Below, piece after piece: positions 28,299 to 45,000 of a stretch of 64,000 bases of DNA. The translations under genes were made by a program, and so were the position numbers. The stretch comes from Limnoperna fortunei (taxonomy: Eukaryota; Mollusca; Bivalvia; Mytilida; Modiolidae): NCBI GenBank assembly GCA_944474755.1, contig OX104124.1, positions 992,001 to 1,056,000 on the forward strand, read 5' to 3'. The notes under the pieces were generated by a model. The model was not told the origin of the DNA. It was given only the letters and a program-made list of their open reading frames with translations, and searched no databases. Numbering within the stretch: the stretch's first letter is position 1; every line of letters begins with the position of its first letter.

Positions 28299-29240
28299 TA
28301 GTAGACTAACTACCCCCGCCACTGAGCCTAAACATGTGATCAATAGTAGACTAACTACCCCCGTCACTGAGCCTAAACATGTTATCAATAGTAGACTAAC
28401 TACCCCCGCCACTGAGCCTCAACATGTGATCAATAGTAGACTAATTACACCCCCACTGAGCCTCAACATGTGATCAATAGTAGACTAACTACCCCGGCCA
28501 CTGAGCCTAAACATGTGATCAATAGTAGACTAACTACCCCCGCCACTGAGCCTAAACATGTGATCAATAGTAGACTAACTACCCCCGTCACTGAGCCTAA
28601 ACATGTGATCAATAGTAGACTAACTACCCCTGCCACTGAGCCTAAACATGTGATCAATAGTAGACTAACTACCCCTGCCACTGAGCCTAAACATGTGATC
28701 AATAGTAGACTAACTACCCCCGTCACTGAGCCTAAACATGTGATCAATAGTAGACTAACTACCCCTGCCACTGAGCCTAAACATGTGATCAATAGTAGAC
28801 TAACTACCCCTGCCACTGAGCCTAAACATGTGATCAATAGTAGACTAACTACCCCTGCCACTGAGCCTAAACATGTGATCAATAGTAGACTAACTACCCC
28901 TGCCACTTAGCCTAAACATGTGATAAATAGTAGACTAACTACCCCCGTCACTGAGCCTCAACATGTGATCAGTAGTAGACTAACTACCCCACCCCCACTG
29001 AGCCTCAACATGTGATCAATAGTAGACTAACTACCCCCGCCACTGAGCCTCAACATGTGATCAATAGTAGACTAACTAACCCCCCACGGAGCCTAAACAT
29101 GTTATCAATAGTAGACTAACTACCCCTGCCACTGAGCCTCAACATGTGATCAAAAGTAGACTAACTACCCCCGTCACTGAGACTAAACATGTGATCAATA
29201 GTAGACTAACTACCCCGACACGGAGCCTAAACATGTGATC
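28299..29240. repeat. 944-bp tandem duplication, copy 2
   Basis: Directly abuts copy 1 and keeps all its rare marks at a constant 944-bp offset. Small changes include TAATTACACCC versus TAACTACACCC and CCCCGGCC versus CCCCTGCC. Related versions of the ten-monomer core recur at about 31950, 34902, 39683 and 46144, so the duplication took place inside a wider higher-order family. Confidence 0.9.
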
Positions 29241-32200
29241 AATAGTAGACTAACTATCCCCGCCACTGAGCCTAAACATGTGATCAATAGTAGACTAACT
29301 ACCCCCGCCACTGAGCCTAAACATGTGATCAATAGTAGACTAACTACCCCCGCCACTGAGCCTAAACATGTGATCAACAGTAGACTAACTACCCCCGCCA
29401 CTGAGCCTAAACATGTTATCAATAGTAGACTAACTACCCCCGCCACTGAGCCTAAACATGTGATCAATAGTAGACTAACTACCCCCGCCACTGAGCCTAA
29501 ACATGTGATCAATAGTAGACTAACTACCCCCGCCACTGAGCCTCAACATGTGATCAATAGTGGACTAACTACCCCCGCCACTGAGCCTAAACATGTGATC
29601 AATAGTAGACTAACTACCCCTGCCACTGAGCCTCAACATCTGATCAATAGTAGACTAACTACCCCCGCCACTGAGCCTAAACATGTGATCAATAGTAGAC
29701 TAACTACCCCCGCCACTGAGCGTAAACATGTGATCAATAGTAGACTAACTACACCCCCACTGAGCCTAACATGTGATCAATAGTAGACTAACTAACCCCC
29801 CACTGAGCCTAACATGTGATCAATAGTAGACTAACTACCCCCGCCACTGAGCCTCAACATGTGATCAATAGTAGACTAACCCCCCACTGAGCCTCAACAT
29901 GTGATCAATAGTAGACTAACTACCCCTGCCACGGAGCCTAAACATGTGATCAATAGTAGACTAACTACCCCCGCCACTGAGCCTAAACATGTGATCAATA
30001 GTAGACTAACTAACCCGCCACTGAGCCTAAACATGTGATCAATAGTAGACTAACTACCCCCGCCACTGAGCCTCAACATGTGATCAATAGTAGACTAACT
30101 ACCCCCGTCACTGAGCCTAAACATGTGATCAATAGTAGACTAACTACCCCTGTAACTGAGCCTAAACATGTGATCAATAGTAGACTAACTACCCCCGCCA
30201 AGGAGCCTAAACATGTGATCAATAGTAGACTAACTACCCCCGCCACTGAGCCTAAACATGTGATCAATAGTAGACTAACTACCCCCGCCACTGAGCCTCA
30301 ACATGTGATCAATAGTAGACTAACCCGCCACTGAGCCTAAACATGTTATCAATAGTAGACTAACTACCCCCGCCACTGAGCCTAAACATGTGATCAATAG
30401 TAGACTAACTACCCCCGCCACTGAGCCTAAACATGTGATCAATAGTAGACTAACTACCCCCGCCACTGAGCCTCAACATGTGATCAATAGTAGACTAACT
30501 ACCCCGTCACTGAGCCTAAACATGTGATCAATAGTAGACTAACTAACCCCCCACTGAGCCTCAACATGTTATCAATAGTAGACTAACTACCCCTGCCACT
30601 GAGCCTATACATGTGATCAATAGTAGACTAACTACCCCGTCACTGAGCCTAAACATGTGATCAATAGTAGACTAACTAACCCCCCACTGAGCCTCAACAT
30701 GTGATCAATAGTAGACTAACCCGCCACTGAGCCTAAATATGTGATCAATAGTAGACTAACTACCCCCGCCACGGAGCCTAAACATGTGATCAATAGTAGA
30801 CTAACTACCCCCGCCACTGAGCCTCAACATGTGATCAATAGAAGACTAACTACCACCCCCACTGAGCCTCAACATGTGATCAATAGTAGACTAACTTCCC
30901 CCCGCCACTGAGCCTAAACATGTGATCAATAGTAGACTAACTACCCCCGTCACTGAGCCTATACATGTTATCAATAGTAGACTAACTACCTCCGCCACTG
31001 AGCCTAAACATGTGATCAATAGTAGACTAACTACCCCCGCCACTGAGCCTCAACATGTGATCAATAGTAGACTAACTAACCCCGCCACTGAGCCTCAACA
31101 TGTGATCAATAGTAGACTAACTACCCCCGTCACTGAGCCTATACATGTTATCAATAGTAGACTAACTACCCCCGCCACTGAGCCTAACATGTGATCAATA
31201 GTAGACTAACTAACCCCCCACTAAGCCTCAACATGTGATCAATAGTAGACTAACTACCCCCGCCACTGAGCCTAAACATGTGATCAATAGTAGACTAACT
31301 AACACCGCCAATGAGCCTAAACATGTGATCAATAGTAGACTAACTACCCCCGCCACTGAGCCTCAACATGTGATCAATAGTAGACTAACTAACCCGCCAC
31401 TGAGCCTAAATATGTGATCAATAGTAGACTAACTACCCCCGCCACGGAGCCTATACATGTGATCAATTGTAGACTAACTACCCCCGTCACTGCGCCTAAA
31501 CATGTGATCAATAGTAGAATAACTACCCCCGCCACTGAGCCTAAACATGTGATCAATAGTAGACTAACTACCCCCCACTGAGCCTAACATGTGATCAATA
31601 GTAGACTAACTACCCCCGCCACTGAGCCTCAACATGTGATCAATAGTAGACTAACTACCCCCGTCACTGAGCCTAAACATGTTATCAATAGTAGACTAAC
31701 TACCCCCGCCACTGAGCCTCAACATGTTATCAATAGTAGACTAACTACCCCCGCCACTGAGCCTAAACATGTTATCAATAGTAGACTAACTACCCCCGCC
31801 ACTGAGCCTAAACATGTGATCAATAGTAGACTAACTACCCCCGTCACTGAGCCTAAACATGTTATCAATAGTAGACTAACTACCCCCGCCACTGAGCCTC
31901 AACATGTGATCAATAGTAGACTAACTACACCCCCACTGAGCCTCAACATGTGATCAATAGTAGACTAACTACCCCTGCCACTGAGCCTAAACATGTGATC
32001 AATAGTAGACTAACTACCCCCGCCACTGAGCCTAAACATGTGATCAATAGTAGACTAACTACCCCCGTCACTGAGCCTAAACATGTGATCAATAGTAGAC
32101 TAACTACCCCTGCCACTGAGCCTAAACATGTGATCAATAGTAGACTAACTACCCCTGCCACTGAGCCTAAACATGTGATCAATACGAGACTAACTACCCC

Positions 32201-35200
32201 CGTCACTGAGCCTAAACATGTGATCAATAGTAGACTAACTACCCCTGCCACTGAGACTAAACATGTGATCAATAGTAGACTAACTACCCCTGCCACTGAG
32301 CCTAAACATGTGATCAATAGTAGACTAACTACCCCTGCCACTGAGCCTAAACATGTGATCAATAGTAGACTAACTACCCCTGCCACTTAGCCTAAACATG
32401 TGATCAATAGTAGACTAACTACCCCCGTCACTGAGCCTCAACATGTGATCAGTAGTAGACTAACTACCCTCCCCCCCCCACTGAGCCTCAACATGTGATC
32501 AATAGTAGACTAACTACCCCCGCCACTGAGCCTCAACATGTGATCAATAGTAGACTAACTAACCCCCCACGGAGCCTAAACATGTTATCAATAGTAGACT
32601 AACTACCCCTGCCACTGAGCCTCAACATGTGATCAAAAGTAGACTAACTACCCCCGTCACTGAGACTAAACATGTTATCAATAGTAGACTAACTACCCCT
32701 GCCACTGAGCCTCAACATGTGATCAATAGTAGACTAACTACCCCGCCACGGAGCCTAAACATGTGATCAATAGTAGACTAACTACCCCCCCACTGAGCCT
32801 AACATGTGATCAATAGTAGACTAACTACCCCCGCCACTGAGCCTCAACATGTGATCAATAGTAGACTAACTACCCCCGCCACTGAGCCTAAACATGTGAT
32901 CAATAGTAGACTAACTACCCCTGTCACTGAGCCTAAACATGTGATCAATAGTAGACTAACTACCCCTGTCACTGAGCCTAAACATGTGATCAATAGTAGA
33001 CTAACTAACCCCCCACTGAGCCTAACATGTGATCAATAGTAGACTAACTACCCCCGCCACTGAGCCTAAACATGTTATCAATAGTAGACTAACTACCCCC
33101 GCCACTGAGCCTAAACATGTTATCAATAGTAGACTAACTACCCCCGCCACTGAGCCTCAACATGTTATCAATAGTAGACTAACTAACCCCGCCACTGAGC
33201 CTAAACATGTTATCAATAGTAGACTAACTACCCATGCCACGGAGCCTAAACATGTGATCAATAGTAGACTAACTACCCCCGCCACTGAGCCTAAACATGT
33301 GATCAATAGTAGACTAACTAACCCCGCCACTGAGCCTCAACATGTGATCAATAGTAGACTAACTAACCCGCCACTGAGCCTAAACATGTGATCAATAGTA
33401 GACTAACTACCCCTGCCACTGAGCCTAAACATGTTACCAATAGTAGACTAACTACCCCCGACACTGAGCCTCAACATGTTATCAATAGTAGACTAACTAA
33501 CCCCGCCACTGAGCCTAAACATGTTATCAATAGTAGACTAACTACCCCCGCCACTGAGCCTCAACATGTTATCAATAGTAGACTAACTAACCCCGCCACT
33601 GAGCCTAAACATGTGATCAATAGTAGACTAACTACCCGGCCACTGAGCCTAAACATGTGATCAATAGTAGACTAACTACCCCCGCCACTGAGCCTAAACA
33701 TGTGATCAATAGTAGACTAACTACCCCCGCCACTGAGCCTAAACATGTGATCAATAGTAGACTAACTACCCCCGCCACTGAGCCTAAACATGTGATCAAC
33801 AGTAGACTAACTACCTCCGCCACTGAGCCTAAACATGTTATCAATAGTAGACTAACTACCCCCGCCACTGAGCCTAAACATGTGATCAATAGTAGACTAA
33901 CTACCCCCGCCACTGAGCCTAAACATGTGATCAATAGTAGACTAACTACCCCCGCCACTGAGCCTCAACATGTGATCAATAGTGGACTAACTACCCCCGC
34001 CACTGAGCCTAAACATGTGATCAATAGTAGACTAACTACCCCTGCCACTGAGCCTCAACATGTGATCAATAGTAGACTAACTACCCCCGCCACTGAGCCT
34101 AAACATGTGATCAATAGTAGACTAACTACCCCCGCCACTGAGCCTAAACATGTGATCAATAGTAGACTAACTACACCCCCACTGAGTCTAACATGTGATC
34201 AATAGTAGACTAACTAACCCCCCACTGAGCCTAACATGTGATCAATAGTAGACTAACTACCCCCGCCACTGAGCCTCAACATGTGATCAATAGTAGACTA
34301 ACCCCCCACTGAGCCTCAACATGTGATCAATAGTAGACTAACTACCCCTGCCACGGAGCCTAAACATGTGATCAATAGTAGACTAACTACCCCCGCCACT
34401 GAGCCTAAACATGTGATCAATAGTAGACTAACCCGCCGCTGAGCCTAAACATGTGATCAATAGTAGACTAACTACCCCCGCCACTGAGCCTCAACATGTG
34501 ATCAATAGTAGACTAACTACCCCCGTCACTGAGCCTAAACATGTGATCAATAGTAGACTAACTACCCCTGTAACTGAGCATAAACATGTGATCAATAGTA
34601 GACTAACTACCCCCGCCAAGGAGCCTAAACATGTGATCAATAGTAGACTAACTACCCCCGCCACTGAGCCTCAACATGTTATCAATAGTAGACTAACTAC
34701 CCCCGCCACTGAGCCTAAACATGTTATCAATAGTAGACTAACTACCCCCGCCACTGAGCCTAAACATGTGATCAATAGTAGACTAACTACCCCCGTCACT
34801 GAGCCTAAACATGTTATCAATAGTAGACTAACTACCCCCGCCACTGAGCCTCAATATGTGATCAATAGTAGACTAACTACACCCCCACTGAGCCTCAACA
34901 TGTGATCAATAGTAGACTAACTGCCCCTGCCACTGAGCCTAAACATGTGATCAATAGTAGACTAACTACCCCCGCCACTGAGCCTAAACATGTGATCAAT
35001 AGTAGACTAACTACCCCCGTCACTGAGCCTAAACATGTGATCAATAGTAGACTAACTACCCCTGCCACTGAGCCTAAACATGTGATCAATAGTAGACTAA
35101 CTACCCCTGCCACTGAGCCTAAACATGTGATCAATAGTAGACTAACTACCCCCGTCACTGAGCCTAAACATGTGATCAATAGTAGACTAACTACCCCTGC

Positions 35201-38200
35201 CACTGAGCCTAAACATGTGATCAATAGTAGACTAACTACCCCTGCCACTGAGCCTAAACATGTGATCAATAGTAGACTAACTACCCCTGCCACTGAGCCT
35301 AAACATGTGATCAATAGTAGACTAACTACCCCTGCCACTTAGCCTAAACATGTGATCAATAGTAGACTAACTACCCCCGTCACTGAGCCTAAACATGTGA
35401 TCAGTAGTAGACTAACTACCCCCCCTCCCACTGAGCCTCAACATGTGATCAATAGTAGACTAACTACCCCCGCCACTGAGCCTCAACATGTGATCAATAG
35501 TAGACTAACTAACCCCCCACGGAGCCTAAACATGTTATCAATAGTAGACTAACTACCCCTGCCACTGAGACTCAACATGTGATCAAAAGTAGACTAACTA
35601 CCCCCGTCACTGAGACTAAACATGTTATCAAAAGTAGACTAACTACACCTGCCACTGAGCCTCAACATGTGATCAATAGTAGACTAACTACCCCGCCACG
35701 GAGCCTAAACATGTGATCAATAGTAGACTAACTACCCCCCCACTGAGCCTAACATGTGATCAATAGTAGACTAACTACCCCCGCCACTGAGCCTCAACAT
35801 GTGATCAATAGTAGACTAACTACCCCCGCCTGTCACTGAGCCTAAACATGTGATCAATAGTAGACTAACTACCCCTGTCACTGAGCCTAAACATGTGATC
35901 AATAGTAGACTAACTAACCCCCCACTGAGCCTAACATGTGATCAATAGTAGACTAACTACCCCCGCCACTGAGCCTAAACATGTTATCAATAGTAGACTA
36001 ACTACCCCCGCCACTGAGCCTAAACATGTTATCAATAGTAGACTAACTACCCCCGCCACTGAGCCTCAACATGTTATCAATAGTAGACTAACTAACCCCG
36101 CCACTGAGCCTAAACATGTTATCAATAGTAGACTAACTACCCCTGCCACGGAGCCTAAACATGTGATCAATAGTAGTCTAACTACCCCCGCCACTGAGCC
36201 TAAACATGTGATCAATAGTAGACTAACTAACCCCGCCACTGAGCCTCAACATGTGATCAATAGTAGACTAACTAACCCGCCACTGAGCCTAAACATGTGA
36301 TCAATAGTAGACTAACTACCCCTGCCACTGAGCCTAAACATGTTACCAATAGTAGACTAACTACCCCCGACACTGAGCCTCAACATGTTATCAATAGTAG
36401 ACTAACTAACCCCGCCACTGAGCCTAAACATGTTATCAATAGTAGACTAACTACCCCCGCCACTGAGCCTCAACATGTTATCAATAGTAGACTAACTAAC
36501 CCCGCCACTGAGCCTAAACATGTGATCAATAGTAGACTAACTACCCGGCCACTGAGCCTAAACATGTGATCAATAGTAGACTAACTACCCCCGCCACTGA
36601 GCCTAAACATGTGATCAATAGTAGACTAACTACCCCCGCCACTGAGCCTAAACATGTGATCAATAGTAGACTAACTACCCCCGCCACTGAGCCTAAACAT
36701 GTGATCAACAGTAGACTAACTACCCCCGCCACTGAGCCTAAACATGTTATCAATAGTAGACTAACTACCCCCTCCACTGAGCCTAAACATGTGATCAATA
36801 GTAGACTAACTACCCCCGCCACTGAGCCTAAACATGTGATCAATAGTAGACTAACTACCCCCGCCACTGAGCCTCAACATGTGATCAATAGTGGACTAAC
36901 TACCCCCGCCACTGAGCCTAAACATGTGATCAATAGTAGACTAACTACCCCTGCCACTGAGCCTCAACATGTGATCAATGGTAGACTAACTACCCCCGCC
37001 ACTGAGCCTAAACATGTGATCAATAGTAGACTAACTACCCCCGCCACTGAGCCTAAACATGTGATCAATAGTAGACTAACTACACCCCCACTGAGCCTAA
37101 CATGTGATCAATAGTAGACTAACTAACCCCCCACTGAGCCTAACATGTGATCAATAGTAGACTAACTACCCCCGCCACTGAGCCTCAACATGTGATCAAT
37201 AGTAGACTAACCCCCCACTGAGCCTCAACATGTGATCAATAGTAGACTAACTACCCCCGCCACGGAGCCTAAACATGTGATCAATAGTAGACTAACTACC
37301 CCCGCCACTGAGCCTAAACATGTGATCAATAGTAGACTAACTAACCCGCCACTGAGCCTAAACATGTGATCAATAGTAGACTAACTACCCCCGCCACTGA
37401 GCCTCAACATGTGATCAATAGTAGACTAACTACCCCCGTCACTGAGCCTAAACATGTGATCAATAGTAGACTAACTTCCCCTGTAACTGAGCCTAAACAT
37501 GTGATCAATAGTAGACTAACTACCCCCGCCACTGAGCCTAAACATGTTATCAATAGTAGACTAACTACCCCCGCCACTGAGCCTCAACATGTGATCAATA
37601 GTAGACTAACCCGCCACTGAGCCTAAACATGTTATCAATAGTAGACTAACTACCCCCGTCACTGAGCCTAAACATGTGATCAATAGTAGACTAACTACCC
37701 CCGCCACTGAGCCTAAACATGTGATCAATAGTAGACTAACTACCCCCGCCACTGAGCCTCAACATGTGATCAATAGTAGACTAACTACCCCGTCACTGAG
37801 CCTAAACATGTGATCAATAGTAGACTAACTAACCCCCCACTGAGCCTCAACATGTTATCAATAGTAGACTAACTACCCCTGCCACTGAGCCTATACATGT
37901 GATCAATAGTAGACTAACTACCCCGTCACTGAGCCTAAACATGTGATCAATAGTAGACTAACTAACCCCCCACTGAGCCTCAACATGTGATCAATAGTAG
38001 ACTAACCCGCCACTGAGCCTAAATATGTGATCAATAGTAGACTAACTACCCCCGCCACGGAGCCTAAACATGTGATCAATAGTAGACTAACTACCCCCGC
38101 CACTGAGCCTCAACATGTGATCAATAGAAGACTAACTACCACCCCCACTGAGCCTCAACATGTGATCAATAGTAGACTAACTACCCCCGCCACTGAGCCT

Positions 38201-41200
38201 AAACATGTGATCAATAGTAGACTAACTACCCCCGTCACTGAGCCTATACATGTTATCAATAGTAGACTAACTACCTCCTCCGCTGAGCCTAAACATGTGA
38301 TCAATGGTAGACTAACTACCCCCGCCACTGAGCCTCAACATGTGATCAATAGTAGACTAACTAACCCCGCCACTGAGCCTCAACATGTGATCAATAGTAG
38401 ACTAACTACCCCCGTCACTGAGCCTATACATGTTATCAATAGTAGACTAACTACCCCCGCCACTGAGCCTAACATGTGATCAATAGTAGACTAACTAACC
38501 CCCCACTAAGCCTCAACATGTGATCAATAGTAGACTAACTACCCCCGCCACTGAGCATAAACATGTGATCAATAGTAGACTAACTAACACCGCCAATGAG
38601 CCTAAACATGTGATCAATAGTAGACTAACTACCCCCGCCACTGAGCCTCAACATGTGATCAATAGTAGACTAACTAACCCGCCACTGAGCCTAAATATGT
38701 GATCAATAGTAGACTAACTACCCCCGCCACGGAGCCTATACATGTGATCAATAGTAGACTAACTACCCCCGCCACTGAGCCTAAACATGTGATCAATAGT
38801 AGACTAACTACCCCCGCCACTGAGCCTAAACATGTGATCAATAGTAGACTAACTACCCCCCCACTGAGCCTAACATGTGATCAATAGTAGACTAACTACC
38901 CCCGCCACTGAGCCTCAACATGTGATCAATAGTAGACTAACTACCCCCGTCACTGAGCCTAAACATGTTATCAATAGTAGACTAACTACCCCCGCCACTG
39001 AGCCTCAACATGTTATCAATAGTAGACTAACTACCCCCGCCACTGAGCCTAAACATGTTATCAATAGTAGACTAACTACCCCCGCCACTGAGCCTCAACA
39101 TGTGATCAATAGTAGACTAACTACCCCGGTCACTGAGCCTAAACATGTTATCAATAGTAGACTAACTACCCCTGCCACTGAGCCTCAACATGTGATCAAT
39201 AGTAGACTAACTACCCCGCCACGGAGCCTAAACATGTGATCAATAGTAGACTAACTACCCGTGCCACTGAGCCTAAACATGTGATCAATAGTAGACTAAC
39301 TACCCCCCCACTGAGCCTAACATGTGATCAATAGTAGACTAACTACCCCCGCCACTGAGCCTCAACATGTGATCAATAGTAGACTAACTACCCCCGTCAC
39401 TGAGCCTAAACATGTTATCAATAGTAGACTAACTACCCCCGCCACTGAGCCTCAACATGTTATCAATAGTAGACTAACTACCCCCGCCACTGAGCCTAAA
39501 CATGTTATCAATAGTAGACTAACTACCCCCGCCACTGAGCCTAAACATGTGATCAATAGTAGACTAACTACCCCCGTCACTGAGCCTAAACATGTTATCA
39601 ATAGTAGACTAACTACCCCCGCCACTGAGCCTCAACATGTGATCAATAGTAGACTAACTACACCCCCACTGAGCCTCAACATGTGATCAATAGTAGACTA
39701 ACTACCCCTGCCACTGAGCCTAAACATGTGATCAATAGTAGACTAACTACCCCCGTCACTGAGCCTAAACATGTGATCAATAGTAGACTAACTACCCCTG
39801 CCACTGAGCCTAAACATGTGATCAATAGTAGACTAACTACCCCTGCCACTGAGCCTAAACATGTGATCAATAGTAGACTAACTACCCCCGTCACTGAGCC
39901 TAAACATGTGATCAATAGTAGACTAACTACCCCCGCCACTGAGCCTAAACATGTGATCAATAGTAGACTAACTACCCCTGCCACTGAGCCTAAACATGTG
40001 ATCAATAGTAGACTAACTACCCCTGCCACTGAGCCTAAACATGTGATCAATAGTAGACTAACTACCCCTGCCACTTAGCCTAAACATGTGATCAATAGTA
40101 GACTAACTACCCCCGTCACTGAGCCTCAACATGTGATCAGTAGTAGACTAACTACCCCCCCACTGAGCCTCAACATGTGATCAATAGTAGACTAACTACC
40201 CCCACCACTGAGCCTCAACATGTGATCAATAGTAGACTAACTAACCCCCCACGGAGCCTAAACATGTTATCAATAGTAGACTAACTACCCCTGCCACTGA
40301 GCCTCAACATGTGATCAAAAGTAGACTAACTACCCCCGTCCGTGAGACTAAACATGTTATCAATAGTAGACTAACTACCCCTGCCACTGAGCCTCAACAT
40401 GTGATCAATAGTAGACTAACTACCCCGCCACGGAGCCTAAACATGTGATCAATAGTAGACTAACTACCCCCCCACTGAGCCTAACATGTGATCAATAGTA
40501 GACTAACTACCCCCGCCACTGAGCCTCAACATGTGATCAATAGTAGACTAACTACCCCCGCCATTGAGCCTAAACATGTGATCAATAGTAGACTAACTAC
40601 CCCTGTCACTGAGCCTAAACATGTGATCAATAGTAGACTAACTACCCCTGTCACTGAGCCTAAACATGTGATCAATAGTAGACTAACTAACCCCCCACTG
40701 AGCCTAACATGTGATCAATAGTAGACTAACTACCCCCGCCACTGAGCCTAAACATGTTATCAATAGTAGACTAACTACCCCCGCCACTGAGCCTAAACAT
40801 GTTATCAATAGTAGACTAACTACCCCCGCCACTGAGCCTCAACATGTTATCAATAGTAGACTAACTAACCCCGCCACTGAGTCTAAACATGTTATCAATA
40901 GTAGACTAACTACCCCTGCCACGGAGCCTAAACATGTGATCAATAGTATACTAACTACCCCCGCCACTGAGCCTAAACATGTGATCAATAGTAGACTAAC
41001 TAACCCCGCCACTGAGCCTCAACATGTGATCAATAGTAGACTAACTAACCCGCCACTGAGCCTAAACATGTGATCAATAGTAGACTAACTACCCCTGCCA
41101 CTGAGCCTAAACATGTTACCAATAGTAGACTAACTACCCCCGACACTGAGCCTCAACATGTTATCAATAGTAGACTAACTAACCCCGCCACTGAGCCTAA

Positions 41201-42065
41201 ACATGTTATCAATAGTAGACTAACTACCCCCGCCACTGAGCCTCAACATGTTATCAATAGTAGACTAACTAACCCCGCCACTGAGCCTAAACATGTGATC
41301 AATAGTAGACTAACTACCCGGCCACTGAGCCTAAACATGTGATCAATAGTAGACTAACTACCCCTGCCACTGAGCCTCAACATGTGATCAATGGTAGACT
41401 AACTACCCCCGCCACTGAGCCTAAACATGTGATCAATAGTAGACTAACTACCCCCGCCACTGAGCCTAAACATGTGATCAATAGTAGACTAACTACACCC
41501 CCACTGAGCCTAACATGTGATCAATAGTAGACTAACTAACCCCCCACTGAGCCTAACATGTGATCAATAGTAGACTAACTACCCCCGCCACTGAGCCTCA
41601 ACATGTGATCAATAGTAGACTAACCCCCCACTGAGCCTCAACATGTGATCAATAGTAGACTAACTACCCCTGCCACGGAGCCTAAACATGTGATCAATAG
41701 TAGACTAACTACCCCCGCCACTGAGCCTAAACATGTGATCAATAGTAGACTAAATAACCCGCCACTGAGCCTAAACATGTGATCAATAGTAGACTAACTA
41801 CCCCCGCCACTGAGCCTCAACATGTGATCAATAGTAGACTAACTACCCCCGTCACTGAGCCTAAACATGTGATCAATAGTAGACTAACTACCCCTGTAAC
41901 TGAGCCTAAACATGTGATCAATAGTAGACTAACTACCCCCGCCAAGGAGCCTAAACATGTGATCAATAGTAGACTAACTACCCCCGCCACTGAGCCTAAA
42001 CATGTTATCAATAGTAGACTAACTACCCCCGCCACTGAGCCTCAACATGTGATCAATAGTAGACT

Positions 42066-45000
42066 AACCCGCCACTGAGCCTAAACATGTTATCAATAGT
42101 AGACTAACTACCCCCGTCACTGAGCCTAAACATGTGATCAATAGTAGACTAACTACCCCCGCCACTGAGCCTAAACATGTGATCAATAGTAGACTAACTA
42201 CCCCCGCCACTGAGCCTCAACATGTGATCAATAGTAGACTAACTACCCCGTCACTGAGCCTAAACATGTGATCAATAGTAGACTAACTAACCCCCCACTG
42301 AGCCTCAACATGTTATCAATAGTAGACTAACTACCCCTGCCACTGAGCCTATACATGTGATCAATAGTAGACTAACTACCCCGTCACTGAGCCTAAACAT
42401 GTGATCAATAGTAGACTAACTAACCCCCCACTGAGCCTCAACATGTGATCAATAGTAGACTAACCCGCCACTGAGCCTAAATATGTGATCAATAGTAGAC
42501 TAACTACCCCCGCCACGGAGCCTAAACATGTGATCAATAGTAGACTAACTACCCCCGCTACTGAGCCTCAACATGTGATCAATAGAAGACTAACTACCAC
42601 CCCCACTGAGCCTCAACATGTGATCAATAGTAGACTAACTACCCCCGCAACTGAGCCTAAACATGTGATCAATAGTAGACTAACTACCCCCGTCACTGAG
42701 CCTATACATGTTATCAATAGTAGACTAACTACCTCCGCCACTGAGCCTAAACATGTGATCAATAGTAGACTAACTACCCCCGCCACTGAGCCTCAACATG
42801 TGATCAATAGTAGACTAACTAACCCCGCCACTGAGCCTCAACATGTGATCAATAGTAGACTAACTACCCCCGTCACTGAGCCTATACATGTTATCAATAG
42901 TAGACTAACTACCCCCGCCACTGAGCCTAACATGTGATCAATAGTAGACTAACTAACCCCCCACTGAGCCTCAACATGTGATCAATAGTAGACTAACTAC
43001 CCCCGCCACTGAGCCTAAACATGTGATCAATAGTAGACTAACTAACACCGCCACTGAGCCTAAACATGTGATCAATAGTAGACTAACTACCCCCGCCACT
43101 GAGCCTCAACATGTGATCAATAGTAGACTAACTAACCCGCCACTGAGCCTAAATATGTGATCAATAGTAGACTAACTACCCCCGCCACGGAGCCTATACA
43201 TGTGATCAATTGTAGACTAACTACCCCCGTCACTGAGCCTAAACATGTGATCAATAGTAGACTAACTACCCCCGCCACTGAGCCTAAACATGTGATCAAT
43301 AGTAGACTAACTACCCCCCCACTGAGCCTAACATGTGATCAATAGTAGACTAACTACCCCCGCCACTGAGCCTCAACATGTGATCAATAGTAGACTAACT
43401 ACCCCCGTCACTGAGCCTAAACATGTTATCAATAGTAGACTAACTACCCCCGCCACTGAGCCTCAACATGTTATCAATAGTAGACTAACTACCCGCGCCA
43501 CTGAGCCTAAACATGTTATCAATAGTAGACTAACTACCCCCGCCACTGAGCCTCAACATGTGATCAATAGTAGACTAACTACCCCGGTCACTGAGCCTAA
43601 ACATGTTATCAATAGTAGACTAACTACCCCTGCCACTGAGCCTCAACATGTGATCAATAGTAGACTAACTACCCCGCCACGGAGCCTAAACATGTGATCA
43701 ATAGTAGACTAACTACCCGTGCCACTGAGCCTAAACATGTGATCAATAGTAGACTAACTACCCCCCCACTGAGCCTAACATGTGATCAATAGTAGACTAA
43801 CTACCCCCGCCACTGAGCCTCAACATGTGATCAATAGTAGACTAACTACCCCCGTCACTGAGCCTAAACATGTTATCAATAGTAGACTAACTACCCCCGC
43901 CACTGAGCCTCAACATGTTATCAATAGTAGACTAACTACCCCCGCCACTGAGCCTAAACATGTGATCAATAGTAGACTAACTACCCCCGCCACTGAGCCT
44001 AAACATGTTATCAATAGTAGACTAACTACCCCCGCCACTGAGCCTCAACATGTGATCAATAGTAGACTAACCCGCCACTGAGCCTAAACATGTTATCAAT
44101 AGTAGACTAACTACCCCCGTCACTGAGCCTAAACATGTGATCAATAGTAGACTAACTACCCCCGCCACTGAGCCTAAACATGTGATCAATAGTAGACTAA
44201 CTACCCCCGCCACTGAGCCTCAACATGTGATCAATAGTAGACTAACTACCCCGTCACTGAGCCTAAACATGTGATCAATAGTAGACTAACTAACCCCCCA
44301 CTGAGCCTCAACATGTTATCAATAGTAGACTAACTACCCCTGCCACTGAGCCTATACATGTGATCAATAGTAGACTAACTACCCCGTCACTGAGCCTAAA
44401 CATGTGATCAATAGTAGACTAACTAACCCCCCACTGAGCCTCAACATGTGATCAATAGTAGACTAACCCGCCACTGAGCCTAAATATGTGATCAATAGTA
44501 GACTAACTACCCCCGCCACGGAGCCTAAACATGTGATCAATAGTAGACTAACTACCCCCGCTACTGAGCCTCAACATGTGATCAATAGAAGACTAACTAC
44601 CACCCCCACTGAGCCTCAACATGTGATCAATAGTAGACTAACTACCCCCGCCACTGAGCCTAAACATGTGATCAATAGTAGACTAACTACCCCCGTCACT
44701 GAGCCTATACATGTTATCAATAGTAGACTAACTACCTCCGCCACTGAGCCTAAACATGTGATCAATAGTAGACTAACTACCCCCGCCACTGAGCCTCAAC
44801 ATGTGATCAATAGTAGACTAACTAACCCCGCCACTGAGCCTCAACATGTGATCAATAGTAGACTAACTACCCCCGTCACTGAGCCTAAACATGTTATCAA
44901 TAGTAGACTAACTACCCCCGCCACTGAGCCTAACATGTGATCAATAGTAGACTAACTAACCCCCCACTAAGCCTCAACATGTGATCAATAGTAGACTAAC

